Positions 1-7,619 of a DNA stretch of 13,592 nucleotides are shown one piece after another (positions within the stretch are counted from its first letter, which is position 1; each line of letters opens with the position of its first letter). Source of the stretch: Krumholzibacterium sp965370495 (GTDB taxonomy: Bacteria > Krumholzibacteriota > Krumholzibacteriia > Krumholzibacteriales > Krumholzibacteriaceae); NCBI GenBank assembly GCA_965370495.1, contig CBDUUV010000071.1, positions 1 to 13,592 on the forward strand, read 5' to 3'. A model generated the notes under the pieces. The model had not been told where the DNA came from and searched no databases. It worked only from the letters and a program-made list of their open reading frames with translations. The position numbers and the translations under genes are program-made.

Positions 1-2
1 TT

Positions 3-617
3 GCCGTTAATATCGATCCTGACAGTGACAGTGTGATCGTAGACGGGCTGAAAGTAGAAATGACTTCTGAAACTACTGTGCTCGTCCTGAACAAACCGGT
101 TGGTGTTCTCAGTACCGTAAAGGATGATTTTGGCAGAAAGACTGTTATCAACCTTGCTTATGAAAGTGGTTACAGAAAGAGGTTGTTTCCGGTAGGAAGA
201 CTCGATATGGACACTTCGGGAATCATTCTTCTGACGGATGATGGGGAGCTTTCCTACCGCCTGACTCATCCTGGATACAAGATAGACAAAACTTATGAAG
301 TACTTGTGCGGGGAGAGGTTTCTAAAGAAACGGCAGGGAAAATAGCATCCGGTGTAAAACTTGAAGATTATATCACACAGAGATGCAGTGTAAGAATAAT
401 CAGAATAGAAAATGGTGAAACAAAGCTTGAAGTCATATTGAGGGAAGGGAGGAACAGACAGGTCAGGAAGATGTTTGCCGAATTCGGCTACAAGGTTAAG
501 GCCCTTCACAGACGAGCTCTTGGAGACCTGTCCTTTGAAGATGTTGGCCCGGGAAAGATTCGTCCTCTTACCAGCAGTGAAAAGGATCGTCTGAAAAAAC
601 AGACAGGTTTGTTGTAA
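3..617 (+). CDS. rluB: 23S rRNA pseudouridine synthase, RsuA/RluB family (5' end outside window)
   Basis: Isomerises a specific uridine of rRNA to pseudouridine; RluB acts on helix 89 of 23S rRNA. The frame is open to the left edge, and the first visible residues (AVNIDPDSDSVIVDG) match the end of an S4 RNA-binding domain, so the gene starts outside the window. The GTG at 33 would cut that domain off and is not the start. The catalytic motif GRLDMDTSG has its aspartate at bases 204-206, preceded by LNKPVGVLST. The C-terminal RsuA/RluB signature REGRNRQVRKMF is present, and the stop is TAA at 615-617. rluB commonly follows scpA-scpB upstream of cmk, and the genes that follow here fit that cluster. 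RsuA (16S U516) or RluE/F-type specificity cannot be excluded from sequence alone; the context favours RluB. Confidence 0.9.
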   Translation, partial: AVNIDPDSDSVIVDGLKVEMTSETTVLVLNKPVGVLSTVKDDFGRKTVINLAYESGYRKRLFPVGRLDMDTSGIILLTDDGELSYRLTHPGYKIDKTYEVLVRGEVSKETAGKIASGVKLEDYITQRCSVRIIRIENGETKLEVILREGRNRQVRKMFAEFGYKVKALHRRALGDLSFEDVGPGKIRPLTSSEKDRLKKQTGLL

Positions 618-631
618 AAGGAGTATCCAGG

Positions 632-1729
632 ATGAACTTTAAAAAACTTATGAGATCTCACCTCAGAGAAGTAAAACCTTATGTTCCGGGAAAACCTGTT
701 GAAGAACTCAGAAGGGAAAAGAATATTACAGGTGAGATCATCAAACTGGCTTCAAACGAGAATCCATATGAACCTCTTGATGAGATAAAACAGGCAATAA
801 CGGAAGAACTGTTCCAGCTGAACAGGTATCCAAACTCGGGAAGCCATTACCTGTCGCAGGAACTAGCTGATTATTACGGTCTTGATGCGGACCAGATATT
901 CGTTGGTAACGGTTCAAACGAGATTCTAGATCTTCTTGTAAGGGCATTTATAGGTTCTGATGAAGAAGTCATCTATCCGTTCCCGAGCTTCATTGCCTAC
1001 CCATTAATCTGTCAGCAGGCCGGGATATATCATAAAAAGGTGCCCCTCAAAGATTATCGTATCGATCTCGAAGCCGTAATGGATGCGGTTACCCGAGATA
1101 CAAAAATGATTTTCATTTGTAATCCCAACAACCCTACGGGAACATATGTGTCACAGAAGGAAGTCGATAGTTTTCTTTCTTCAATACCACAGGATATAAT
1201 CGTCGTTTTTGATGAAGCTTACTATGAGTATGTAACTGCGCCTGATTACCCTGACACAAAGAAAATACTGGGAAACAGAAATAACATTATCATACTCAGA
1301 ACTTTTTCCAAGGCACACTCGCTCTCGGGGTTGCGTATAGGTTATTCTATCTCTCATAGTGATCTTGTAACAGCCCTTCATATGGTGCGACAACCTTTCA
1401 ATGTAAATCGTATAGCCCAGGCAGGTGCCAGAGCAGCCCTGAAACATATCGATAAGCTGAAGGACAGGGTTGACGAAAACACTTCGGAACGAGAATATAT
1501 CGAAAGAGAGCTTTCAGTGATGGGATTCACTGTGCCACCTTCACAGACAAATTTCGTACTCGCGATACCTGACATGAAATGCAGGAATATTGTCAACAGA
1601 ATGATGGATCAGGGTATGATTGTGAGGGGAATGGCTCCATTCGGTCTTGGTAAGGAATCATTCCGCGTTTCTGTAGGCAAGCCCGAAGAAAACAGAAGGT
1701 TCATTGAAATTCTCAGGACTGTTATTTGA
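632..1729 (+). CDS. hisC: Histidinol-phosphate / aromatic aminotransferase (class I/II, PLP)
   Basis: PLP-dependent aminotransferase of 365 residues, the usual HisC length. HisC interconverts histidinol phosphate and imidazole-acetol phosphate with glutamate/2-oxoglutarate. Visible motifs are SNENPYEP near the N terminus, RYPNSGSHYL, GNGSNEILDLL, NPNNPTG at residues 164-170, FDEAYYEY with D194 and Y197 (cofactor ring contacts), and TFSKAHSLSGLRIGY with K227 as the PLP-binding lysine. A strong Shine-Dalgarno (AAAAGGAG, 616-623) lies 8 bases before the ATG and overlaps the rluB stop, which supports this start and co-transcription with rluB. No other histidine gene is in view. In many cmk clusters this slot holds aromatic-pathway genes (aroA, tyrA, hisC), so a role in phenylalanine/tyrosine transamination, alone or in addition, is plausible. 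Confidence 0.9.
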   Translation: MNFKKLMRSHLREVKPYVPGKPVEELRREKNITGEIIKLASNENPYEPLDEIKQAITEELFQLNRYPNSGSHYLSQELADYYGLDADQIFVGNGSNEILDLLVRAFIGSDEEVIYPFPSFIAYPLICQQAGIYHKKVPLKDYRIDLEAVMDAVTRDTKMIFICNPNNPTGTYVSQKEVDSFLSSIPQDIIVVFDEAYYEYVTAPDYPDTKKILGNRNNIIILRTFSKAHSLSGLRIGYSISHSDLVTALHMVRQPFNVNRIAQAGARAALKHIDKLKDRVDENTSEREYIERELSVMGFTVPPSQTNFVLAIPDMKCRNIVNRMMDQGMIVRGMAPFGLGKESFRVSVGKPEENRRFIEILRTVI

Positions 1730-1780
1730 GTTTTGTACCTTTCAAATATTGAGCCTCTTATGAAGACTGGGTTTTAATAA

Positions 1781-3148
1781 ATGGAAAATGCTGAAAAAAC
1801 AAGAGCAATGCTTTCCGATATGCTTGTCACTATCGATGGGCCTGCAGGTTCGGGAAAAAGTACGACAGCTTCATTACTGGCAAAACGGCTTGATTTGATA
1901 TATCTCGATACAGGGGCGATGTACAGGGCTGTTACCTGGTGCGTGCTTGAGGAAGGTTTCGATCCGGCTGACGAAGAAAAAATAACTAAAGCAGCCAAGA
2001 ACATTGAGCTTGAACTGAGAATTGTCGATAATACCCCCTTGTGGTTCATAAACGGTAAAGAAGCAGGTTCGGAAATAAGAGAACCAGCTGTGTCTGCCGC
2101 TGTTTCCCCTGTTAGCAAACACGCAGGTGTCAGGCGTTCAATGGTAAAGCTACAGAGAAAAATCGCTACTCAAGGTGGAATAGTGGCTGAGGGAAGAGAT
2201 ACCGGAACCACAGTATTCCCTTTTGCGCATGTGAAAATATTCCTGGTTGCTGATATAGAATCAAGGGCGCAAAGGAGAGTCGAACAGATGCGACTGATGG
2301 GGATCGATCAGGATATCGACCTGATAAGGGCAAATATTGCGAAACGGGATGAGATCGATTCCACGAGGGAACACAGTCCTCTTTTAAGGTCTCCCGGTGC
2401 GATATTAGTGGATACTTCTCACATGACAATCGATCAGCAGGTGGGGATGATCGAAAGAATTGTTATCGATGAAGCGGAAAAACTGGCTGCGCTCAGGGTA
2501 TGGCCAGGTGAAAAAAATCCGAATGCACACAAACCGATCTACTGGGCAGTTACGACTTTTTTTGTGAGTATGTTCTACAAATTTGTTTTCGGTCTGAAAA
2601 TATTTGGGGAAGATAACCTTGACTACCGCGAAAACTATATTTTTGCTTCCAATCATATATCGTATTCTGATCCACCGCTTATCGGCAGCACCGTGGGAAG
2701 AGAAATATGGTTTATGGCCAAGAAAGAACTTTTTCAAAACAGACTTCTGGGATGGCTGATCAGGAAATACCATGCAATACCGATAAACAGGGGTGAAGCG
2801 GATAGAAAATCTATAAGGACGATTTCGGGAAAACTTGACGATGGATATTCTATCCTGCTGTTTCCTGAAGGCACCAGGTCCCGTACAGGCAAGATCAGAA
2901 AACTGAAATCAGGCTTGGGGTTTATGGCACTTCAGACCGGGACAGCTATAGCACCACTTTTCATTTCCGGTGCAAACAGCATGAAAAAATGCTTTTTGAG
3001 AAAAAAGAGACTCGAAATCCGTATCGGAAAACCCATAAGGGTGAATTCCACACGTTGTGTCGCTGAAGATAAGAAAAGAGATTACCAGACCCTGGCATCG
3101 ATGGTCTGGGAAGAAATGAGAATGCTCCAGGATGAATCGAAGGCTTGA
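1781..3148 (+). CDS. Fused cytidylate kinase and 1-acyl-glycerol-3-phosphate acyltransferase
   Basis: One 455-residue frame carries two enzymes. Residues about 14-235 are cytidylate kinase (Cmk: CMP/dCMP + ATP to CDP/dCDP): P-loop GPAGSGKST at 20-28, then LDTGAMYRAVTW, EGRDTGT and RDEIDSTREHSPL. Residues about 265-440 are a PlsC-type acyltransferase, which makes phosphatidic acid: NHISYSDPP contains the catalytic HX4D (H292, D297), and FPEGTRS at 361-367 is the substrate-phosphate motif. A hydrophobic stretch near 250-277 (around AVTTFFVSMFYKFVFGL) probably anchors the second half at the membrane. No stop or frameshift separates the parts. In many bacteria cmk and plsC are neighbouring separate genes, so this is a fusion of an existing gene pair. 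No ATG has a good ribosome site; ATG at 1808 or 1820 (M10, M14) could also be the start, and the kinase fold needs nothing before M14. Confidence 0.9.
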   Translation: MENAEKTRAMLSDMLVTIDGPAGSGKSTTASLLAKRLDLIYLDTGAMYRAVTWCVLEEGFDPADEEKITKAAKNIELELRIVDNTPLWFINGKEAGSEIREPAVSAAVSPVSKHAGVRRSMVKLQRKIATQGGIVAEGRDTGTTVFPFAHVKIFLVADIESRAQRRVEQMRLMGIDQDIDLIRANIAKRDEIDSTREHSPLLRSPGAILVDTSHMTIDQQVGMIERIVIDEAEKLAALRVWPGEKNPNAHKPIYWAVTTFFVSMFYKFVFGLKIFGEDNLDYRENYIFASNHISYSDPPLIGSTVGREIWFMAKKELFQNRLLGWLIRKYHAIPINRGEADRKSIRTISGKLDDGYSILLFPEGTRSRTGKIRKLKSGLGFMALQTGTAIAPLFISGANSMKKCFLRKKRLEIRIGKPIRVNSTRCVAEDKKRDYQTLASMVWEEMRMLQDESKA

Positions 3149-3980
3149 AATTATCTGTTCTCCTCATACTGGTTACTGTTTCGGTGTAAAACGTGCTATG
3201 GGTTTAATCGAGGATGGACTGAAAAGCCACAAAGGGAACATATACTCAATAGGCGATGTGATTCATAACCCCCAGGCCGTTGACAAACTGAGGTCTCGCG
3301 GAGTAGTACCCGTTTCCTCTATTTATAAACTAAAATCAGGGGATACGATGATAATAAGGGCGCATGGGGTTCAACCGGATATCATCGATAAATGTCTGTC
3401 GCGGGGTATCCATCTCATTGATACTACATGTCCTTTCGTTAAGCGAATACACAATTATGTAACTCAAATGTCTGGAGAATCCCGCAAAATAATCATAATC
3501 GGGGATAAGAAACATCCTGAAGTACGTGGAATCGAAGGAAGAACACAAGAAAAGGCGATAGTAACAGGATCTGTGGAAACGACACTTGGGATTGACAACA
3601 TGGAAAAGGCGGGGGTCGTCATTCAGACAACTTTTCCGAGAGAAAAGGCTAAATCGATTATTGATATCTTGAAAAAAAGAGTTAATGATCTGCAGATCTG
3701 CGATACAATATGCGAAGCTACGACTCTCAGAAGAGAAGCAACCCTCAAGCTGGCGAAAGAAGTTGACATGATTCTTGTTGTCGGTGGGAAGGAAAGTTCC
3801 AACACAAAAAGACTGTACCAAATGTGTCTTGATAACAATATATCAGCAAGATTTATCGAAATCTCGGATGAGATAAATGATGCCTGGTTCGAAGGATGCC
3901 AGAAAATAGGATTGACCACGGGAACATCGACTCCGGACTGGATTTTGGAAGAAGTAATCGACAGATTATCCGCTATTTAA
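3132..3980 (+). CDS. ispH: 4-hydroxy-3-methylbut-2-enyl diphosphate reductase (IspH/LytB)
   Basis: Last step of the MEP isoprenoid pathway: reduces HMBPP to IPP and DMAPP with a [4Fe-4S] cluster. The protein has 282 residues, normal for the bacterial family. The three cluster cysteines are visible: C16 in TGYCFGVKRAM, C100 in DTTCPFVKRIH and C194 in DTICEATTLRR. Also present are RAHGV (substrate-binding histidine), GDKKHPEVRGIEG, QTTFP, the serine-asparagine motif ESSNTKR and the C-terminal GLTTGTSTPDWIL. The ATG lies inside the last codons of the cmk-plsC frame, a 17-base overlap, so translation is probably coupled. The nearest Shine-Dalgarno-like bases are weak. The order cmk/plsC, ispH, rpsA is widely conserved in bacteria and supports the assignment. 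Confidence 0.96.
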   Translation: MNRRLEIICSPHTGYCFGVKRAMGLIEDGLKSHKGNIYSIGDVIHNPQAVDKLRSRGVVPVSSIYKLKSGDTMIIRAHGVQPDIIDKCLSRGIHLIDTTCPFVKRIHNYVTQMSGESRKIIIIGDKKHPEVRGIEGRTQEKAIVTGSVETTLGIDNMEKAGVVIQTTFPREKAKSIIDILKKRVNDLQICDTICEATTLRREATLKLAKEVDMILVVGGKESSNTKRLYQMCLDNNISARFIEISDEINDAWFEGCQKIGLTTGTSTPDWILEEVIDRLSAI

Positions 3981-4017
3981 AAAACCTTTATGAACAGTTG
4001 ATTTACAAGAAAAATCC

Positions 4018-4046
4018 TTGCGTACACATATGGAACCACATATCAT
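4018..4046 (+). promoter_or_regulatory. Candidate rpsA promoter with short repeats
   Basis: TTGCGT at 4018-4023 and TATCAT at 4041-4046 are 17 bases apart and resemble a sigma70 promoter: the -10 matches 5 of 6 consensus bases, the -35 only 3 of 6. The heptamer CACATAT occurs at 4025-4031 and again at 4037-4043. ATATG (4028-4032) and CATAT (4039-4043) also form an inverted repeat around a 6-base centre, placed between the two boxes and touching the -10. This is the longest gap in the window and precedes a highly expressed gene. The function is inferred; short AT-rich repeats arise easily by chance. Confidence 0.35.
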
Positions 4047-4066
4047 ACTACCGTTATAAAATCCAT

Positions 4067-4076
4067 AGGAAAGGGG
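4067..4076 (+). promoter_or_regulatory. Shine-Dalgarno of rpsA
   Basis: The purine block AGGAAAGGGG ends 10 bases before the ATG at 4087. It is stronger than the sites before most other genes in the window, fits a highly translated ribosomal protein, and supports the start chosen for rpsA. Confidence 0.6.
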
Positions 4077-4086
4077 CGATTTATTA

Positions 4087-6174
4087 ATGTTGGAAGAAAA
4101 TTTCGAGGAATCATTGCAGGACCCCGGTTTGTCCGGGACAGAAGAAAAAGAGGTGGCAGACGGATCTGAGAAATCAGGCACGAAGTATTCCTACCTGAAG
4201 ATGTTCGATATTGTCTCTGAGGATGAATTGGACTACGGTATCGAAGAGGATGCTGAATGGGAAAGTATGGTCGATGCTTTTGGCGTTGAATCCGGAAAAC
4301 TCAAGGAGGGAAAGGTAGTCAAGGGAACTGTCTATTCCGTCCATGAAAAGGAAATCATTCTCGATGTCGGGTTTAAAAGCGAAGGAACCATCCCCATAAA
4401 TGAATTTGCCAATTGTACGGAGGTCAAAAGGGGTGATGTTTTCGATGTTTTCCTGGAAAAAATGGAAAACCAGGACGGGCTCATCGTCCTGTCGAAAACG
4501 AAAGCAGACTTCCTGAAAGCCTGGGACTCCATAAAAGACTCGTACGACAACAGTAGTACCGTAACTGCGGTTGTCGACAGGAGGATAAAGGGCGGGCTCG
4601 TAGTAAAACTTATGAATGTTGATGCATTCCTTCCGGGTTCGCAGATTGCCTTGAGACAGGTACCAAATCTTGATGAACTTATCGATCAAGAGCTCGAATG
4701 TAAGATCATCAAGCTTAACAAGCGGAGACGCAATATCGTTGTCTCGAGGCGTGTTGTTCTCGAAGTTGAAAGAGAAGAAAAGAAAAAGAACCTTCTTGCG
4801 GAGATCAAAGTTGGCGAGGACCGTGAAGGTGTAGTCAAGAATATCACTGATTTCGGCGCGTTTGTCGATCTTGGTGGCATTGACGGGCTTCTTCACCTGA
4901 CAGACCTTACATGGGGCCGTTTGAGCCATCCTTCGGAAGCTGTTGCAATAGGGGACAAGCTCAAAATCAGAATACTTGATTTTGACAAGGAGCGCGAAAG
5001 AATCTCTCTTGGCCTTAAACAGCTTACTCCATATCCGTGGGAAGGGGTTGAAGAACGATATCCCTCTGGTAAGAAAATTCGAGGCAAGGTCGTTTCGATA
5101 ACTGATTATGGTGCTTTCGTCGAACTGGAAAAAGGCATAGAAGGGCTGATCCATATTTCCGAGATGTCGTGGACACGCCACGTAAAACATCCTTCAAAAA
5201 TCGTAGCGATTGGTGACGCAGTAGAAGCAGTGATCCTTAATATAGATAAGGAACACGAAAAAATTTCTCTGGGCCTCAAACAGCTCGAACCGGATCCATG
5301 GAAAGCTCTCGAAACGAAATACCCTTCGGGAACGAGGCTTAAGGGTAAAGTCCGTAACCTTACAAATTTCGGTGCTTTTGTAGAAATCGAGGATGGTATC
5401 GATGGCCTGGTCCATATCTCTGATATGTCCTGGGCAAAAAGGATCAGGCATCCATCTGAAATGGTTCATAAAGGCGACGAGGTTGAAGTAGTCGTTCTCG
5501 AGATCGATAGTGGAAAAAGACGGATCAGCCTGGGCATGAAGCAGACACGCGAAAATCCCTGGACCGGGCTTGCTGATGAATTCACCATCGGTACGGAAAC
5601 TCACGGTATCATCTCACGCATCCTGGACCGGGGAGCGGTTGTGGAATTAAGGAAGGATGTGGAGGGATTCGTACCTTTGTCTCACCTTGGAATCGAAGAC
5701 CTGAAGAAACCAATGGAATATTTCGATATTGAAATGAAGCTTCCACTCAAGGTAATAAAAATGGATCCCCAGAACAAGAGGATCGTATTGAGTGTAAATG
5801 CTTTCCTTGACGGTAAAACTTCCGAGGAAGTCGAAGAGTTCAGAGCGCGTTTCCCGAAAAGGGAAATTCCTGTTTCAGACACAGAAGAAGCTTCAGAAAG
5901 CAAGCCTGATGATGGTATTGTTGAACCTTACAGCGATTATTCCCCTGACGAGAGCGCTGACGAGACAACCAACACAGACGACGATTCGAGTTCGACACCT
6001 GATCCTGTAGAGGAAACAGTTGAAGAAAAGACTGAAGTTTCTGAACCTGCTGAAGAAGGGGAAGATATAGTCTCGGAACAAAAAGAACCCGATGTCGAAG
6101 ATTCGACGGATCCCGTCGAAAAAGAACCTTCGGAAAATGAAAAGATTCAGAAAGAGGAAAAAAACCCTGAATAA
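4087..6174 (+). CDS. rpsA: 30S ribosomal protein S1, six S1 domains with N-terminal extension and acidic tail
   Basis: S1 binds mRNA and helps 30S subunits unfold and start on it. Six S1 (OB-fold) repeats are visible at about residues 73-140, 156-225, 242-310, 325-396, 412-482 and 498-570. Repeats 1 and 2 are the divergent ribosome-binding type (GFKSEGTIP; DAFLPGSQ). Repeats 3-5 share TDFGAFV, GLLHLTDL or GLIHISEM, and SLGLKQL followed by PW. The protein is 695 residues against about 557 in E. coli; the excess is an acidic N-terminal extension of about 70 residues and a C-terminal tail of about 120 residues rich in E, D, S, T, P and K, predicted disordered. Repeat 3 (DLTWGRLSHPSE, then LKQLTPYPW) resembles Bacteroidetes/FCB S1. 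The gene has its own leader and is followed by a terminator-like hairpin, so it may be expressed separately from ispH. Confidence 0.97.
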   Translation: MLEENFEESLQDPGLSGTEEKEVADGSEKSGTKYSYLKMFDIVSEDELDYGIEEDAEWESMVDAFGVESGKLKEGKVVKGTVYSVHEKEIILDVGFKSEGTIPINEFANCTEVKRGDVFDVFLEKMENQDGLIVLSKTKADFLKAWDSIKDSYDNSSTVTAVVDRRIKGGLVVKLMNVDAFLPGSQIALRQVPNLDELIDQELECKIIKLNKRRRNIVVSRRVVLEVEREEKKKNLLAEIKVGEDREGVVKNITDFGAFVDLGGIDGLLHLTDLTWGRLSHPSEAVAIGDKLKIRILDFDKERERISLGLKQLTPYPWEGVEERYPSGKKIRGKVVSITDYGAFVELEKGIEGLIHISEMSWTRHVKHPSKIVAIGDAVEAVILNIDKEHEKISLGLKQLEPDPWKALETKYPSGTRLKGKVRNLTNFGAFVEIEDGIDGLVHISDMSWAKRIRHPSEMVHKGDEVEVVVLEIDSGKRRISLGMKQTRENPWTGLADEFTIGTETHGIISRILDRGAVVELRKDVEGFVPLSHLGIEDLKKPMEYFDIEMKLPLKVIKMDPQNKRIVLSVNAFLDGKTSEEVEEFRARFPKREIPVSDTEEASESKPDDGIVEPYSDYSPDESADETTNTDDDSSSTPDPVEETVEEKTEVSEPAEEGEDIVSEQKEPDVEDSTDPVEKEPSENEKIQKEEKNPE

Positions 6175-6210
6175 CCATTGGCGGGTTACAGTTATCTCAA
6201 AGCAGTGGAG

Positions 6211-6240
6211 TGAGGGTGGAAAACCACCCTCATTTCTCTT
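6211..6240 (+). terminator. Intrinsic terminator-like stem-loop after rpsA
   Basis: TGAGGGTGG (6211-6219) pairs perfectly with CCACCCTCA (6224-6232) around an AAAA loop. The 9-bp stem can be lengthened by a few A-U, G-U and G-C pairs on its outer side. A T-rich run (TTTCTCTTT, 6233-6241) follows. It lies 36 bases after the rpsA stop, a normal place for a rho-independent terminator. The T run is broken by two C, so termination may be partial, leaving read-through for mtaB. Confidence 0.75.
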
Positions 6241-6260
6241 TCCATGTAAAAGAGAAGAGA

Positions 6261-7583
6261 ATGGACCTCAAAAAGAGTATAGATAAAAGTTTTGCGATCA
6301 CAACACTTGGATGCAAACTCAATCAATATGAATCTGAGTGCATTCGTCATAACCTTTTAAAAGAAGAATGGGAATACAGGGAATTTGAACAGAGTGCCGG
6401 TTTCTATATTATAAATACGTGTACTGTTACGGCCAAAACAGATTCTCGATGCAGAAACGCAATCAGAAGAGCTCGTAGAATATCACCTGATGCAATAATA
6501 CTGGTTACCGGATGTTATGCCGAGACACAACCTGAAAAACTGGGAGCTATGCAAGAAGTGAATATGGTTATCGGTAATAATGACAAGGATTACCTGCCTT
6601 CAATCATGGATGGCTTTCTCAAGGGAAATGGGGAAACCAGCATTGATCGGAGAAGCCTTCCAACCATTCCCGCCAATATTACTGACTTTTTTGGTCACTC
6701 GAGGGCTTTCATCAAGGTACAGGAAGGCTGTGATTCATCCTGCAGTTATTGTATCATACCGCAAGCTCGTGGAAAAAGTAGAAGTACAGAGCCGGATGCA
6801 ATTATCAGACAGGTAGCCACACTTGTTGATAATGCTTTTGAGGAAATAGTCCTTACCGGTATCCATATAGGCAGATACGGCAAGGACATTGAAGGCTCTG
6901 TTGATCTGGAAGGACTTATAAGAAAAATACTGGGTAAAATACGGAACGTAAGGATCCGGCTCAGCAGTATTGAACCAAATGAAGTGACGGATGGCCTTGT
7001 AGATCTTGTAGCGACTTCGGCCCGTGTCGCTTCGCATTTTCACATACCTCTCCAAAGTGGTGATGACGAAATCCTGAGATCTATGAAACGCCCGTATTCA
7101 ACAGGTAAATTCAGTGAATTGGTCAAAAACCTGAAGAAATACTCTGAGGAAATCATTATAGGTACAGATATCATTGTTGGATTTCCCGGAGAAACCGAAT
7201 CACACTTCAAGAATACTTATGCTTACCTCAAGGCTTTGCCCGTTGATTATTTTCATGTATTTTCCTATTCAAAAAGACCGGGGACACCTGCTGAGAAAAT
7301 GCCGGGGCAGGTACATCCGGATGATAAAAAATCAAGAAGCAAAAGACTCATCCGGTTGGGGAAGATCAAGAAACGGGCTTTTATGAACTCTAGAACAGGA
7401 AAAAGAGAACTTGTCCTTATTCAGGGCCCTGACAGGAACCATTCCCGTTTCTCTATCGGTTTGACCGGCAATTACTGTGAAGTAAGCTTGAAATGCCCAA
7501 CCGAAATGACAGGTAAGCTGAAGCAGGTGGATATCACTCATTTTTCCAGGGGTAGATTATATGGAAGACTGAGCGTTGGCTGA
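6261..7583 (+). CDS. mtaB: tRNA t6A37 methylthiotransferase MtaB (radical SAM)
   Basis: Adds a methylthio group to N6-threonylcarbamoyl-adenosine at position 37 of ANN-decoding tRNAs (ms2t6A). The N-terminal UPF0004 domain has the cluster cysteines C18 (LGCKLNQYES, typical of MtaB rather than MiaB), C54 (NTCTVT) and C85 (GCYAE). The radical-SAM core has CDSSCSYC with C157, C161 and C164, then the HFHIPLQSGDDEIL and TDIIVGFPGE motifs; a TRAM-like region ends the protein. I choose ATG 6261 (440 residues). An in-frame GTG at 6210 would add 17 residues, but it sits on the edge of the terminator stem and lacks support, while 6261 gives the usual short lead into the first cysteine motif. The ribosome site is weak (AGAGAAGAG just upstream). 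The paralogue miaB follows after 36 bases. Confidence 0.92.
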   Translation: MDLKKSIDKSFAITTLGCKLNQYESECIRHNLLKEEWEYREFEQSAGFYIINTCTVTAKTDSRCRNAIRRARRISPDAIILVTGCYAETQPEKLGAMQEVNMVIGNNDKDYLPSIMDGFLKGNGETSIDRRSLPTIPANITDFFGHSRAFIKVQEGCDSSCSYCIIPQARGKSRSTEPDAIIRQVATLVDNAFEEIVLTGIHIGRYGKDIEGSVDLEGLIRKILGKIRNVRIRLSSIEPNEVTDGLVDLVATSARVASHFHIPLQSGDDEILRSMKRPYSTGKFSELVKNLKKYSEEIIIGTDIIVGFPGETESHFKNTYAYLKALPVDYFHVFSYSKRPGTPAEKMPGQVHPDDKKSRSKRLIRLGKIKKRAFMNSRTGKRELVLIQGPDRNHSRFSIGLTGNYCEVSLKCPTEMTGKLKQVDITHFSRGRLYGRLSVG

Positions 7584-7619
7584 CCGGAATAAAATCACCA
7601 CTGAGAAAAATGGAATTCA

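Noticed and set aside
1730..1780. Possible promoter between hisC and cmk-plsC
   Set aside because: I found no pair of -35 and -10 boxes at acceptable spacing in the 51 bases; read-through from hisC is simpler.
3896..4087. Small plus-strand frame (63 codons) across the ispH-rpsA gap
   Set aside because: Most of it overlaps ispH in another frame, it has no recognisable domain, and it would translate the promoter-like leader.
4174..5190. Long open frame on the minus strand opposite rpsA (338 codons)
   Set aside because: It lies wholly inside rpsA and its translation shows no known domain or composition of a real protein. S1 repeats 3-5 are intact on the plus strand; the open antisense frame follows from codon bias.
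4810..5560. Tandem DNA repeat inside rpsA
   Set aside because: The repetition is at protein level (S1 repeats 3-5 with diverged codons), the normal architecture of S1, and not a DNA repeat element.
6210..6260. Upstream GTG start giving a longer MtaB
   Set aside because: The codon sits on the edge of the rpsA terminator stem and the added residues have no counterpart in the family; ATG 6261 is a better start.
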